Shown here: positions 34,286 through 41,130 of the stretch, one piece after another
Numbering within the stretch: position 1 is the stretch's first letter
Layout of the letters: each line of letters opens with the position of its first letter
Assembly (NCBI GenBank): GCA_964453155.1
Contig: CAYVQU010000019.1
Location: 1 to 45,057, forward strand
Direction: 5' to 3'
DNA from: CAYVQU01 sp964453155
GTDB lineage: Bacteria > Chloroflexota > Anaerolineae > Anaerolineales > UBA11858
DNA: 45,057 nt
Notes under the pieces: generated by a model
Database searches by the model: none
The model's input: only the letters and a program-made list of their open reading frames with translations
Told to the model about the DNA's origin: nothing
Translations under genes and position numbers: made by a program

Positions 34286-34315
34286 AAAAACTCCCCTTGA
34301 TTTCGAGGGGAGTTT
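34286..34315 (-). terminator. Intrinsic terminator of the second pst operon
   Basis: In the minus direction, AAACTCCCCT, an 8-base loop, AGGGGAGTTT, then further T residues (TTTTTAGC). It lies 39 bases after the pstB stop at 34354 and just before the acyltransferase start. Confidence 0.85.
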
Positions 34316-34353
34316 GATTTCTACAGCATATCATCATTGGATGGGAAGAATGA

Positions 34354-35151
34354 TTATCCAAACCGTCCCTGAACATAGTCTTCGGTGCGTTGGTCTTTGG
34401 GGGTGATGAAGAGTTTTTTACCTGGAGCAAATTCGATCAATTCACCTTGTAAGATGAAAGCGGCCTGATCGGCAGTCCGGGCCGCTTGTTGAACCGAATG
34501 CGGCACCAGAATGATGGTGTAATCCTTTTTTAGGGTTTGCAGCGATTCTTCGACTTTGCCAGTCGAAATCGGATCAAGTCCGGACGTAGGTTCGTCTAGC
34601 AAAACTACCTCAGGTTCTAAAGCCAACACTCGAGCGATACATAAACGCTGCTGCTGACCACCAGAGAGGGCTACAGCCGGATCATCCAAGCGATCTTTGA
34701 CTTCCTCCCACAGGGCGGCCTGATTTAGACTGCGTTCAACGGCAGCATTTAGTTTTTTCGCCCGTTTTTCTCCAGCAACTTCCAACCCGTAAGTCAGGTT
34801 TTCGCGAATACTCATCGGCAGAACGACTGGGCGGGCGAAGACCATTCCCACCCGACGGCGCAAGGCGATCACATCAACTTTGGAATCCAGGATATTCTCC
34901 CCGTCTAGGAGCACTTTGCCATCCATATAAGCGACATCGGCCAAGTCGTTAAGGCGGTTCAAAACCCGTAGCAAACTCGATTTCCCCCCGCCGGCGGGGC
35001 CGAATAACACTGAAATGGTATTTTTGGGGATTTCCAGGCTGATATTCCGCAGTGATTCAGTGCCATCGGAATAGTGCAGGGTGAAGTTTTCGATGACGAT
35101 TTTATTTTTACCCAAATTATGAGTGGGATTTTTGGTTTTAGCGGCTACCAT
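34354..35151 (-). CDS. pstB: Phosphate ABC transporter ATPase PstB, divergent copy (second set)
   Basis: 265 residues. ABC ATPase with an altered Walker A (GPAGGGKSS; canonical Pst form GPSGCGKST), a Q-loop region VGMVFARPVVLPMS where other PstB proteins have FQKPNPFP, a normal signature LSGGQQQRLCIARVLA, Walker B VVLLDEPTSGLDP and switch region VPHSVQQAARTAD. The ending TEDYVQGRFG is PstB-like. The frame is open far upstream, but the ATG at 35151 overlaps the pstA stop by 7 bases and gives the right N-terminus. It is last of pstS-pstC-pstA-pstB. The motif changes suggest specialised coupling to its own permease pair. Confidence 0.9.
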   Translation of the reverse strand: MVAAKTKNPTHNLGKNKIVIENFTLHYSDGTESLRNISLEIPKNTISVLFGPAGGGKSSLLRVLNRLNDLADVAYMDGKVLLDGENILDSKVDVIALRRRVGMVFARPVVLPMSIRENLTYGLEVAGEKRAKKLNAAVERSLNQAALWEEVKDRLDDPAVALSGGQQQRLCIARVLALEPEVVLLDEPTSGLDPISTGKVEESLQTLKKDYTIILVPHSVQQAARTADQAAFILQGELIEFAPGKKLFITPKDQRTEDYVQGRFG

Positions 35152-36011
35152 TGGCGTTTTCTCCGGGCCCGTGAGCGGATGGTGGTGGCGATGAAGTTCA
35201 TCCCCAGAACAAAGGTCAACAAGACCAGGGCGGTACCATATTGAATTTTGATCGGCATCCCGGGAACCTGAGTGGAGATGACATATAGATGATAGGGCAA
35301 AGCCATGGTTGCATCCATCGGGGAGCCGGGCAGACGGGGTAAGAAGAAAGCTGCCACGGTGAACAAAATCGGGGCGGTTTCCCCAGCAGCCCGTTCCAGG
35401 CCGAGGATGACGCCGGTCAGGATACCGGGGAGGGCCTGTGGCAAAACGATCCGGCGGATGGTTTGCCATTGCGTGGCGCCGACCGAAATGCTGACCGTGC
35501 GGAACGATTGCGGCACGGCCCGTAGGGCCTCTTCGGTGGTGCTGATGATGACCGGGAGGGTCATGATCGAGAGCGTGAGCGACCCAGCCAGTATGCTGGT
35601 GCCAAAATTTAGGAAGAGCACGAACAACCCGAGCCCAAAAAGACCGTAAACTACCGACGGAATTCCGGCCAGGTTGATAATCGCGATCCGAATGGTGCGG
35701 GTAACTCGATTGTCTGGGGCGTATTCTGAGAGGTAGATTGCAGCCCCGATCCCTAAGGGAACGGCAAACACCGCGGTTCCGAGCGTTAGATACAAGGTGC
35801 CGACGATTGCCGGCCAGATGCCCCCGGCCCGCATCCCATCCCGGGGGAAACCGGTAATGAATTCACCCGATATCGCGGGTGATCCCAGGACCAAAATGTA
35901 AATGATCACGGCCACAATGGGGAGCACAGTGAGAAAGGTCATCGTGGTTAGCAATCCAAATCCCATCCGTTGGGTCATCAAGCGGGATTTTGAAGTTGAT
36001 TCAGGTTTCAT
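35145..36011 (-). CDS. pstA: Phosphate ABC transporter permease PstA (second set)
   Basis: 288 residues, six predicted membrane helices. The inner-membrane permease family signature is clear: GIGAAIYLSEYAPDNRVTRTIR, then NLAGIPSVVYGLFGLGLFV, and the EAA-type loop AVPQSFRTVSISVGATQWQTIRRIVLPQALPGILTG followed by ERAAGETAPILFT. Length matches E. coli PstA (296). It pairs with PstC to form the phosphate pore energised by PstB, with PstS delivering substrate. It lies 54 bases after pstC and overlaps pstB by 7 bases. A short AT-rich hairpin lies in the pstC-pstA gap. Confidence 0.95.
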   Translation of the reverse strand: MKPESTSKSRLMTQRMGFGLLTTMTFLTVLPIVAVIIYILVLGSPAISGEFITGFPRDGMRAGGIWPAIVGTLYLTLGTAVFAVPLGIGAAIYLSEYAPDNRVTRTIRIAIINLAGIPSVVYGLFGLGLFVLFLNFGTSILAGSLTLSIMTLPVIISTTEEALRAVPQSFRTVSISVGATQWQTIRRIVLPQALPGILTGVILGLERAAGETAPILFTVAAFFLPRLPGSPMDATMALPYHLYVISTQVPGMPIKIQYGTALVLLTFVLGMNFIATTIRSRARRKRQW

Positions 36012-36034
36012 AATTTACCTATCGCAATAGAAAT

Positions 36035-36055
36035 TGAGTTTTTACAAAAAACTCA
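36035..36055 (-). other. Short hairpin in the pstC-pstA gap (second set)
   Basis: TGAGTTTTT-ACA-AAAAACTCA, 9-bp stem with a 3-base loop, 11 bases after pstC ends in the minus direction. Too weak for a strong terminator; may stabilise or tune the transcript. Confidence 0.45.
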
Positions 36056-36065
36056 GTTTCCTGGT

Positions 36066-36962
36066 TTATGACAAAATCCGTTCCTGGCGCTTGCGCTGTC
36101 GGAAAACAACGGCCGAGGCCGAAACATTGACGATCAAAGAGATCAGAAAAAGCACGATCCCGATTGCGAACAGCACATGATAGTGCACACTGCCGTTGGC
36201 GACTTCACCCATCTCAGCGGCGATGGTGGCCGTCATGGTGCGGGCCGGGGCGAACAGGGCGCCTAAACCTTTGGGCAGCACGGGGGCGTTACCGGTGACC
36301 ATCATGACGGTCATGGTTTCACCGATGGCCCGGCCAACCCCGAGCATCACCGCAGTCAAAACGCCGGACCGAGCCGCGGGGAGGGTCACTCGCCAGATGG
36401 TCTGCCATTCGGTTGCACCAATGGCCAATGCCGCGTCCCGGTAAGATTTCGGAACTGCATCCAGGGCATCTTCCGAGACCGAGACCACTGTTGGGATGGC
36501 AATCCCGCCGAGGAGGATGGCGCCCGCCAAAGCGGTCAAGCCGGTAGGGAGGTTCATCAAAATTCGGAGATATGGTGACAGGACCAGAATCCCCAGAAAT
36601 CCGAGGACGACGGAGGGCAGCCCGCCTAAAATCTCGACCAGGGGTTTGAGAATGTCCCGCATCCAGCGGGGGGCGATCTCTGAGATGTAAATGGCTGTCC
36701 CCACCCCGAAGGGTACCGCAATCAAGGTGGCCCCGACGGTGACGATCAGCGAACCGCCGATCAGGGGCAAGATTCCAAAATAATCTTCAATGGGGTACCA
36801 GCGGATGGAAAACAAGGTTTCCAGCGGAACTTCGGTGAAAGTCGGCAACCCTTCCCGGATCAGGAAGAAGAAGATCATCCCCACAAAAAAAATGGCCGAA
36901 TAGCCAGAGATTTTTACCAGGCGGGTGATGATGAACTCCCGCCAGTTTTTGGTGATATCCAT
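36066..36962 (-). CDS. pstC: Phosphate ABC transporter permease PstC (second set)
   Basis: 298 residues with six predicted helices. Conserved segments: IRWYPIEDYFGILPLIGGSL near 48-67 (PstC-specific), FGVGTAIYISEIAPRWMRD, LGGLPSVVLGFLGILVL, and the EAA loop AVPKSYRDAALAIGATEWQTIWRVTLPAARSG followed by GRAIGETMTVMM. Length is close to E. coli PstC (319). The ATG at 36962 is preceded by GAGG. It lies 76 bases after pstS and 54 before pstA in the same direction. Confidence 0.95.
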   Translation of the reverse strand: MDITKNWREFIITRLVKISGYSAIFFVGMIFFFLIREGLPTFTEVPLETLFSIRWYPIEDYFGILPLIGGSLIVTVGATLIAVPFGVGTAIYISEIAPRWMRDILKPLVEILGGLPSVVLGFLGILVLSPYLRILMNLPTGLTALAGAILLGGIAIPTVVSVSEDALDAVPKSYRDAALAIGATEWQTIWRVTLPAARSGVLTAVMLGVGRAIGETMTVMMVTGNAPVLPKGLGALFAPARTMTATIAAEMGEVANGSVHYHVLFAIGIVLFLISLIVNVSASAVVFRQRKRQERILS

Positions 36963-37038
36963 TAGGCCTCACAAAAAATATAAAGATTAAGATCAAGCCG
37001 AAATGCGTCTAGATAATTGTGTTACGTGATACGGGTCG

Positions 37039-37923
37039 TTATTTTACGATGGGTACGAACCCAAGCTCGGTGACGATCGGTTGGGCGTCGGGGGAGAGAA
37101 TCCAATTCAGGTAAATTTCGACTGCCCCTTCCGGTTCCCCGGCCGTGTACATGTAGAGATCTCGGGCGATGGGGTAGGTGCCGTTGTTGACGGTGTCGGC
37201 CGAGGGCCAGACGTATTCGGCCTCAGGCGTTTTGGCCACCCCAATGACTTTCATCTCATGGGTTACATAGCCCAACCCGTCGTAGCCGATAGCGTTGGGA
37301 TTCTGCCGGATTTCGGCCCCAATCCCCTCCGAGGAGGGCATCAGCAGCGTATTAGCCGAAAAGAAAGTTTTGTTATCTTTCTCGCCTAATCGCAATACTT
37401 CTTCGAGGAAGTAGACATGGGTCCCAGAGTTGGTCTCTCGCGAGAGCCGGACGATAGGTCGATCTTCTCCGCCAACTTCGGTCCAGTTGGTGATCTTGCC
37501 GCTGTAGATGTCGGAAATCTGCTGCAGGGTGAGTTCGGTTACCGGGTTCTCGGGATTGACGATTACCGCGATGGCATCTCGAGCGATGACAAATTCGATC
37601 GGGTCGGTACCGTTGGCCTGGGCGGCCTCGATTTCTTCGGGTTTGATCCGGCGGGAGGCGTTGGCGATATCGACTGTGCCATTAATTAGCGCCGCGATCC
37701 CCGTCCCAGATCCGCCTCCGGTGACGCTGATGCGCGTTTCGGGGTGGAGTTCCTGATAGAATTCAGCCCAGGCCAACGCCAGATTGACGATGGTGTCGGA
37801 GCCTTTATTCTCGATGGTTTCAGATTGGACGGGGGCCGCACCACTGGAGGCTGAATCAGTCGCCTGACATCCGGTAATCAATACCAAAAGTAAGACAATG
37901 ATGAGGGTGCGAATAGATTTCAT
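37039..37923 (-). CDS. pstS: Phosphate-binding lipoprotein PstS (second set)
   Basis: 294 residues. Lipoprotein signal with lipobox ITGC (Cys19) after a basic, hydrophobic start, so anchored outside the membrane. Periplasmic-binding fold with PstS phosphate-contact motifs: KGSDTIVNLA near 41, TGGGSGTGIAALINGTVDIANASR near 69-92, and SRETNSGTHVYF near 166. These support phosphate rather than sulfate or molybdate. The TATAAT box on the minus strand (37934-37939) lies 10 bases before the ATG, giving a very short or absent leader. It is divergent from the orphan pstB at 38080 across a Pho-box-like repeat. Confidence 0.93.
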   Translation of the reverse strand: MKSIRTLIIVLLLVLITGCQATDSASSGAAPVQSETIENKGSDTIVNLALAWAEFYQELHPETRISVTGGGSGTGIAALINGTVDIANASRRIKPEEIEAAQANGTDPIEFVIARDAIAVIVNPENPVTELTLQQISDIYSGKITNWTEVGGEDRPIVRLSRETNSGTHVYFLEEVLRLGEKDNKTFFSANTLLMPSSEGIGAEIRQNPNAIGYDGLGYVTHEMKVIGVAKTPEAEYVWPSADTVNNGTYPIARDLYMYTAGEPEGAVEIYLNWILSPDAQPIVTELGFVPIVK

Positions 37924-37933
37924 TTCGCGAGAA

Positions 37934-37939
37934 ATTATA
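37934..37939 (-). promoter_or_regulatory. -10 element for the second pstS
   Basis: TATAAT on the minus strand, 10 bases before the pstS ATG. Expected transcription start is within about 4 bases of the ATG, so the mRNA would have almost no leader. No good -35 is visible, consistent with activator control. Confidence 0.5.
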
Positions 37940-37992
37940 ACGTAAAATTGTTGAATTTAGGGGTATTTTGAGTCCGCTGGGGAGGCCAGTAA

Positions 37993-38014
37993 GTTAACAA
38001 ATTGTTAAATGAAC
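37993..38014. promoter_or_regulatory. Pho-box-like operator between pstS and the divergent pstB
   Basis: Two direct 11-base repeats GTTAACAAATT and GTTAAATGAAC, resembling the TTAACA boxes with 11-bp spacing bound by PhoP-type response regulators. The same bases contain a palindrome TTAACAA-A-TTGTTAA (37994-38008). It is placed between two divergent phosphate genes, so it could control both. Confidence 0.55.
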
Positions 38015-38066
38015 ATAATTCTAAGAAATATCGGCTGTGGTACTTCGCAGTGCGGCCAACGTAGCG

Positions 38067-38072
38067 TATAAT
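38067..38072 (+). promoter_or_regulatory. -10 element for a leaderless pstB transcript
   Basis: TATAAT ending 7 bases before the pstB ATG at 38080, so transcription should start at or next to the ATG. There is no usable Shine-Dalgarno, which supports leaderless translation. Confidence 0.6.
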
Positions 38073-38079
38073 TTGGGGC

Positions 38080-38844
38080 ATGCCAAAAAAACCAGTTTTT
38101 ACCGTTCGTGATCTAGATTTCTATTACGGGGATTTCCTGGCCCTGAGTAAAATCACTATGGATATCATGCCCCAAAAGGTGACGGCCTTAATTGGTCCCT
38201 CGGGGTGTGGCAAATCGACCTTTGTGCGCTGCCTCAACCGGATGAATGACACCATCGATGGCACGCGCGTCGAAGGCCAGATTCTGCTCGAAGGGTCAGA
38301 CATTTACAATCCCGATATTGATCTGGCATTCCTGCGTCAACGGGTGGGAATGGTTTTTCAAAAGCCGAATCCTTTTCCCCAGTCGATCTATGATAACGTA
38401 GCTTTTGGGCCGCGGGTTCTCAAAATGACGTCCGATAAAGCCGAGTTGGACGAAATTGTCGAGCGCAGCTTGCGGCGGGCCGCGGTCTGGGAGGATGTCA
38501 AAGACCAACTCCAAGAAAATGCCCTCAGTTTATCCCTTGGGCAGCAGCAACGTCTATGCATCGCCCGGGTTTTGGCGCATCGAGCCGAAGTGATCTTAAT
38601 GGATGAACCCTGCTCCGCCCTGGACCCCATCGCGACCGGCAAAGTCGAAGATTTGATCCACGAACTTAAAGAGCAGTACACCATCGTGATCGTAACCCAT
38701 AACATGCAGCAGGCCGGACGGGTATCCGATACGACCGGGTTATTTTGGCTAGGGGAATTGCTGGAGTTTAATCCCACTGAGAAAATTTTCACCAATCCCG
38801 ATCATGAGATGACCGAAGCTTATATTACGGGCCGGATGGGATAG
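38080..38844 (+). CDS. pstB: Phosphate ABC transporter ATPase PstB, orphan copy on the plus strand
   Basis: 254 residues. Canonical PstB in most motifs: Walker A GPSGCGKST, VGMVFQKPNPFPQSIYDNVA, Walker B VILMDEPCSALDP, switch IVTHNMQQAGRVSD and the ending EAYITGRMG. The signature motif is unusual: LSLGQQQRL replaces LSGGQQQRL, losing the first Gly, which normally contacts ATP across the dimer. It has no permease gene of its own on this strand and diverges from the second pstSCAB set, whose own PstB is atypical. It may therefore serve either permease pair or act as a mixed partner. It ends 32 bases before a 46-bp palindrome. Confidence 0.93.
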   Translation: MPKKPVFTVRDLDFYYGDFLALSKITMDIMPQKVTALIGPSGCGKSTFVRCLNRMNDTIDGTRVEGQILLEGSDIYNPDIDLAFLRQRVGMVFQKPNPFPQSIYDNVAFGPRVLKMTSDKAELDEIVERSLRRAAVWEDVKDQLQENALSLSLGQQQRLCIARVLAHRAEVILMDEPCSALDPIATGKVEDLIHELKEQYTIVIVTHNMQQAGRVSDTTGLFWLGELLEFNPTEKIFTNPDHEMTEAYITGRMG

Positions 38845-38875
38845 TCAGCGGTTATTTCATTGAAAGCTTTTCTTA

Positions 38876-38921
38876 GACAAAAGTTCCCCGGAAACTTTAA
38901 AGTTTCCGGGGAACTTTTGTC
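38876..38921. terminator. Perfect 46-bp palindrome, bidirectional terminator between pstB and arsC
   Basis: 23-base arms (GACAAAAGTTCCCCGG... and its exact complement) with no mismatch and no spacer, lying between two convergent genes: 31 bases after pstB and 5 bases after arsC. The stem ends in T-rich sequence in both directions, fitting a shared terminator. Confidence 0.85.
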
Positions 38922-38926
38922 AATCG

Positions 38927-39340
38927 CTACAAATCATTCAAAATTCGGGGTATTTCTTTCGCGATCGCATCCCGAACCTGCTGAAATACTGCCAGAATTT
39001 CTTCTTCGGTGCCGGTGGCTTCGGCCGGATCGGGAAAGGAGTGATGGACCCTTTTTCCCTGCCCCAACCAAACCGGACATTCTTCCGCGGCTGAGTCACA
39101 GACCGTTACAACCAGATCTAAATCCCAATCTCGAAATTCATCGGCGAGTTTGGATTTGCCCGAATGCTCAATCCCAACCTCTTTTAGAACGGCAATCGCC
39201 TTGGGGTGAACGTACCCGGCCGGTTTGGTTCCCGCGCTGACGGCCTGCCATTGATCACCCTTACGGGCATTAATTATCGCCTCCGCCATATGGGAGCGGC
39301 AGGAATTACCGGTGCATAAAAATAAGACTTTTTTCTTCAT
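38927..39340 (-). CDS. arsC: Thioredoxin-coupled arsenate reductase / low-molecular-weight phosphatase-like
   Basis: 137 residues, low-molecular-weight tyrosine phosphatase fold. The P-loop CTGNSCRS has nucleophile Cys9 and Arg15. The two redox cysteines of the ArsC relay, Cys81 and Cys88, lie in VTVCDSAAEECPVW, and FPDPAEATG carries the general-acid Asp. This triad matches thioredoxin-linked ArsC (S. aureus type), which reduces arsenate to arsenite. It lies 87 bases after phoU on the same strand, at the end of the first pst operon. Since arsenate enters through phosphate transporters, pairing with Pst is sensible. No arsenite exporter is in view, so a phosphatase role remains possible. Confidence 0.9.
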   Translation of the reverse strand: MKKKVLFLCTGNSCRSHMAEAIINARKGDQWQAVSAGTKPAGYVHPKAIAVLKEVGIEHSGKSKLADEFRDWDLDLVVTVCDSAAEECPVWLGQGKRVHHSFPDPAEATGTEEEILAVFQQVRDAIAKEIPRILNDL

Positions 39341-39356
39341 GATAATTCGTCGTAAG

Positions 39357-39427
39357 AGTCTGAAAGGTCTAAGGGTCTAACTGGTCAGACGATGAGACGT
39401 TTTAGACCATTCAGACCTTTTAGGCGT
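39357..39427. repeat. 9-bp-period GTCTAA palindromic repeat (copy B), downstream of phoU
   Basis: Left arm GTCTGAAAG, GTCTAAGGG, TCTAACTG, GTCAGAC; right arm the complement-oriented TTTTAGACC, ATTCAGACC, TTTTAGGC. It fills the space between arsC and phoU and runs up to the phoU stop codon. Confidence 0.65.
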
Positions 39428-40141
39428 TCAAGACGCTTTTAGCATCCTTTTCGCTTGCTCATTCTGTTCATCGTCGGAGGCTTTTATCTCGATCATTTCA
39501 CCCGTTGCGATGTAAATGATGCGCTCGCAGATATTGGTGACGCGGTCGGCCATCCGTTCGAGGTTGTGGGCGGCCCACATCAGGTGGTTGGCGCGGTCGA
39601 TGACGGTGGGGTCGGCGATCATGTAGGTGATCAGTTCGCGCAGCACCTGATTATAAAGACCATCCACATAGTCATCTTCCAGCGGAATTTCCCGGGCGAC
39701 TTCGACGTCATTATTGGCAAAAGCTTCCAGGGTGCGATGGAGCATATCGGTCGTCGCATTTGCCATCCGGGGAATATCAACCAGGGGTTTGACCGGGGGT
39801 TGGTCGGCCATCATGATGCAGATCCGGGCAATCCCTTTGGCATAGTCGCCCATCCGTTCGAGTTCGTTGGCGATCTCGAAAACCGAGGCCAAGTAGCGGA
39901 CATCCCGGCCCATTGGCTGCTGGGTGGCGATCAGCACCATCACGTCGTTTTCAATTTCGAACCGTTTGGCATTGATCTTTTGGTCACCATCATACGTGCG
40001 GTGGGCCTTAGGGATGTCGCGCTTTTTGAGGGCGTCGACGGCGTCGATCGTGGCATGAGTCACCATGCTGCCCATGAGCAAAAGATCATCGCCCAATTTT
40101 TTCATCTGCCGATCGAGGGTTTCGCGCGGTGTGAGAGTCAT
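39428..40141 (-). CDS. phoU: Phosphate transport regulator PhoU
   Basis: 237 residues, all helical, two tandem PhoU three-helix units. Conserved segments: MTLTPRETLDRQMKKLGDDL at the start, DGDQKINAKRFEIENDVMVLIATQQPMGRDVRYL near 50-83 with IANELERMGDYAKGIARI near 88-105, and the second-unit equivalent HLMWAAHNLERMADRVTNICE near 187-207. The E/D-x3-D metal-site pattern appears in both units. PhoU restrains Pst uptake and signals phosphate sufficiency to the PhoR/PhoB-type system (family knowledge). TAGGAC precedes the ATG. Both flanks are filled by 9-bp-period GTCTAA repeats. Confidence 0.95.
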   Translation of the reverse strand: MTLTPRETLDRQMKKLGDDLLLMGSMVTHATIDAVDALKKRDIPKAHRTYDGDQKINAKRFEIENDVMVLIATQQPMGRDVRYLASVFEIANELERMGDYAKGIARICIMMADQPPVKPLVDIPRMANATTDMLHRTLEAFANNDVEVAREIPLEDDYVDGLYNQVLRELITYMIADPTVIDRANHLMWAAHNLERMADRVTNICERIIYIATGEMIEIKASDDEQNEQAKRMLKAS

Positions 40142-40145
40142 AATT

Positions 40146-40255
40146 ACGTCCTATTGGTCTAACTTGTCTGAGGGGTCAAAATAGTCTAATCCGTCCGACT
40201 GGTCCGATGTCAGTGACCAATCAGACATTTTGGACATCTTAGACGCTTTAGACCT
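40146..40255. repeat. 9-bp-period GTCTAA palindromic repeat (copy C), upstream of phoU
   Basis: Left arm units in perfect 9-base register: GTCTAACTT, GTCTGAGGG, GTCAAAATA, GTCTAATCC, GTCCGACTG. Right arm in the opposite orientation: read on the minus strand, GTCTAAAGC, GTCTAAGAT, GTCCAAAAT, GTCTGATTG. It occupies the whole pstB-phoU gap. Confidence 0.75.
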
Positions 40256-41050
40256 TTATCCAAAGCGCCCGGTGATGTAATCTTCGGTACTCTGATTATC
40301 GGGGCGGGTGAAAATTTTGTTGGTCTCACCAAATTCATCCAAAACCCCGGTCCGGCTCCGCCCCTCTTCCAGATTGAAGAAGGCGGTGTAGTCGGAAACC
40401 CGCGCGGCTTGCTGCATGTTGTGGGTCACGATGATGATGGTGTAATTTTCAGAGAGTTCCCGCATTAATTCCTCGATTTTGAGGGTCGCGATCGGGTCCA
40501 GGGCGGAGCAAGGTTCGTCCATCAAAATGATGTCGGGTTTCACCGCGATGGTCCGGGCAATGCACAAGCGCTGCTGCTGACCACCTGAGAGGGAAAGACC
40601 ATTGGAATCCAGTTTGTCGTGGACTTCTTCCCACAAGGCGGCACCTTTGAGAGAGGCCTCAACCAATTCGTTCATATCGCCTTTGTAGCCGTTGATCTTA
40701 GCGCCCCAGGCCACATTTTCGTAAATGCTTTTCGGGAAAGGATTCGGTTTCTGGAAGACCATCCCAATCAGACGGCGGACTTCGACCGGGTCAACATCGT
40801 CGGCATAGATATTCTTGCCGTGATAAAAAACTTCGCCCTCCGCCCAGGCGGTGGGGACCAGTTCATTCATCCGGTTGAAGGCCCGCAGAACGGTGCTCTT
40901 GCCGCAGCCCGAAGGCCCGATGATGGACGTAATCTTCTCTTTGTGGACATCCATATTGATGCCCTTGACGGCCATAAAATCACCGTAGTAAATGTTTAAA
41001 TCTTTCGCCTGAATGGCGTAATTTCCGTTGGTAGTTGTTTGATGGTTCAT
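40256..41050 (-). CDS. pstB: Phosphate ABC transporter ATPase PstB (first set, canonical)
   Basis: 264 residues with all standard PstB motifs: Walker A GPSGCGKSTVLRAFNRMNE, VGRL-region IGMVFQKPNPFPKSIYENVAWG, signature LSLSGGQQQRLCIARTIA, Walker B IILMDEPCSALDP, switch VTHNMQQAARVSD, and TEDYITGRFG at the end. Two short insertions (EEGRSRTGVLDEFGETN near 230) match the common bacterial form. The ATG is preceded by AAGGA. It follows pstA by 76 bases and is followed by phoU. Of the three PstB proteins in the window this is the one with no deviant catalytic motif. Confidence 0.96.
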   Translation of the reverse strand: MNHQTTTNGNYAIQAKDLNIYYGDFMAVKGINMDVHKEKITSIIGPSGCGKSTVLRAFNRMNELVPTAWAEGEVFYHGKNIYADDVDPVEVRRLIGMVFQKPNPFPKSIYENVAWGAKINGYKGDMNELVEASLKGAALWEEVHDKLDSNGLSLSGGQQQRLCIARTIAVKPDIILMDEPCSALDPIATLKIEELMRELSENYTIIIVTHNMQQAARVSDYTAFFNLEEGRSRTGVLDEFGETNKIFTRPDNQSTEDYITGRFG

Positions 41051-41057
41051 AATATAT

Positions 41058-41130
41058 CCTTAGGGGTGAGGGGAGTATGGGATCAGGGATAAAGTGTTAA
41101 GTACCTTAACCCCTGCCCCCTAGCCCTTAA
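41058..41130. repeat. Imperfect palindromic repeat, TTAGGGG/CCCCTAGCCC type, in the pstA-pstB gap
   Basis: CCTTAGGGGTGAGGGG at one end and CCCCTGCCCCCTAGCCCTTAA at the other, imperfectly complementary, resembling the inverted repeat at 6343-6395. It overlaps the pstA stop codon. Confidence 0.45.

Noticed and set aside
35152..35469. N-terminal extension of the second-set PstB
   Set aside because: It reads through the pstA coding region in another frame; the ATG at 35151 gives a normal PstB N-terminus.
37039..37923. Molybdate or tungstate binding protein serving formate dehydrogenase
   Set aside because: The motifs SGTGI and SRETNSGT and the PstC/PstA partners match phosphate-binding proteins.
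39455..40162. 235-residue plus-strand reading frame opposite phoU
   Set aside because: It is the antisense of phoU, has biased composition and no family features; PhoU motifs on the other strand are unmistakable.
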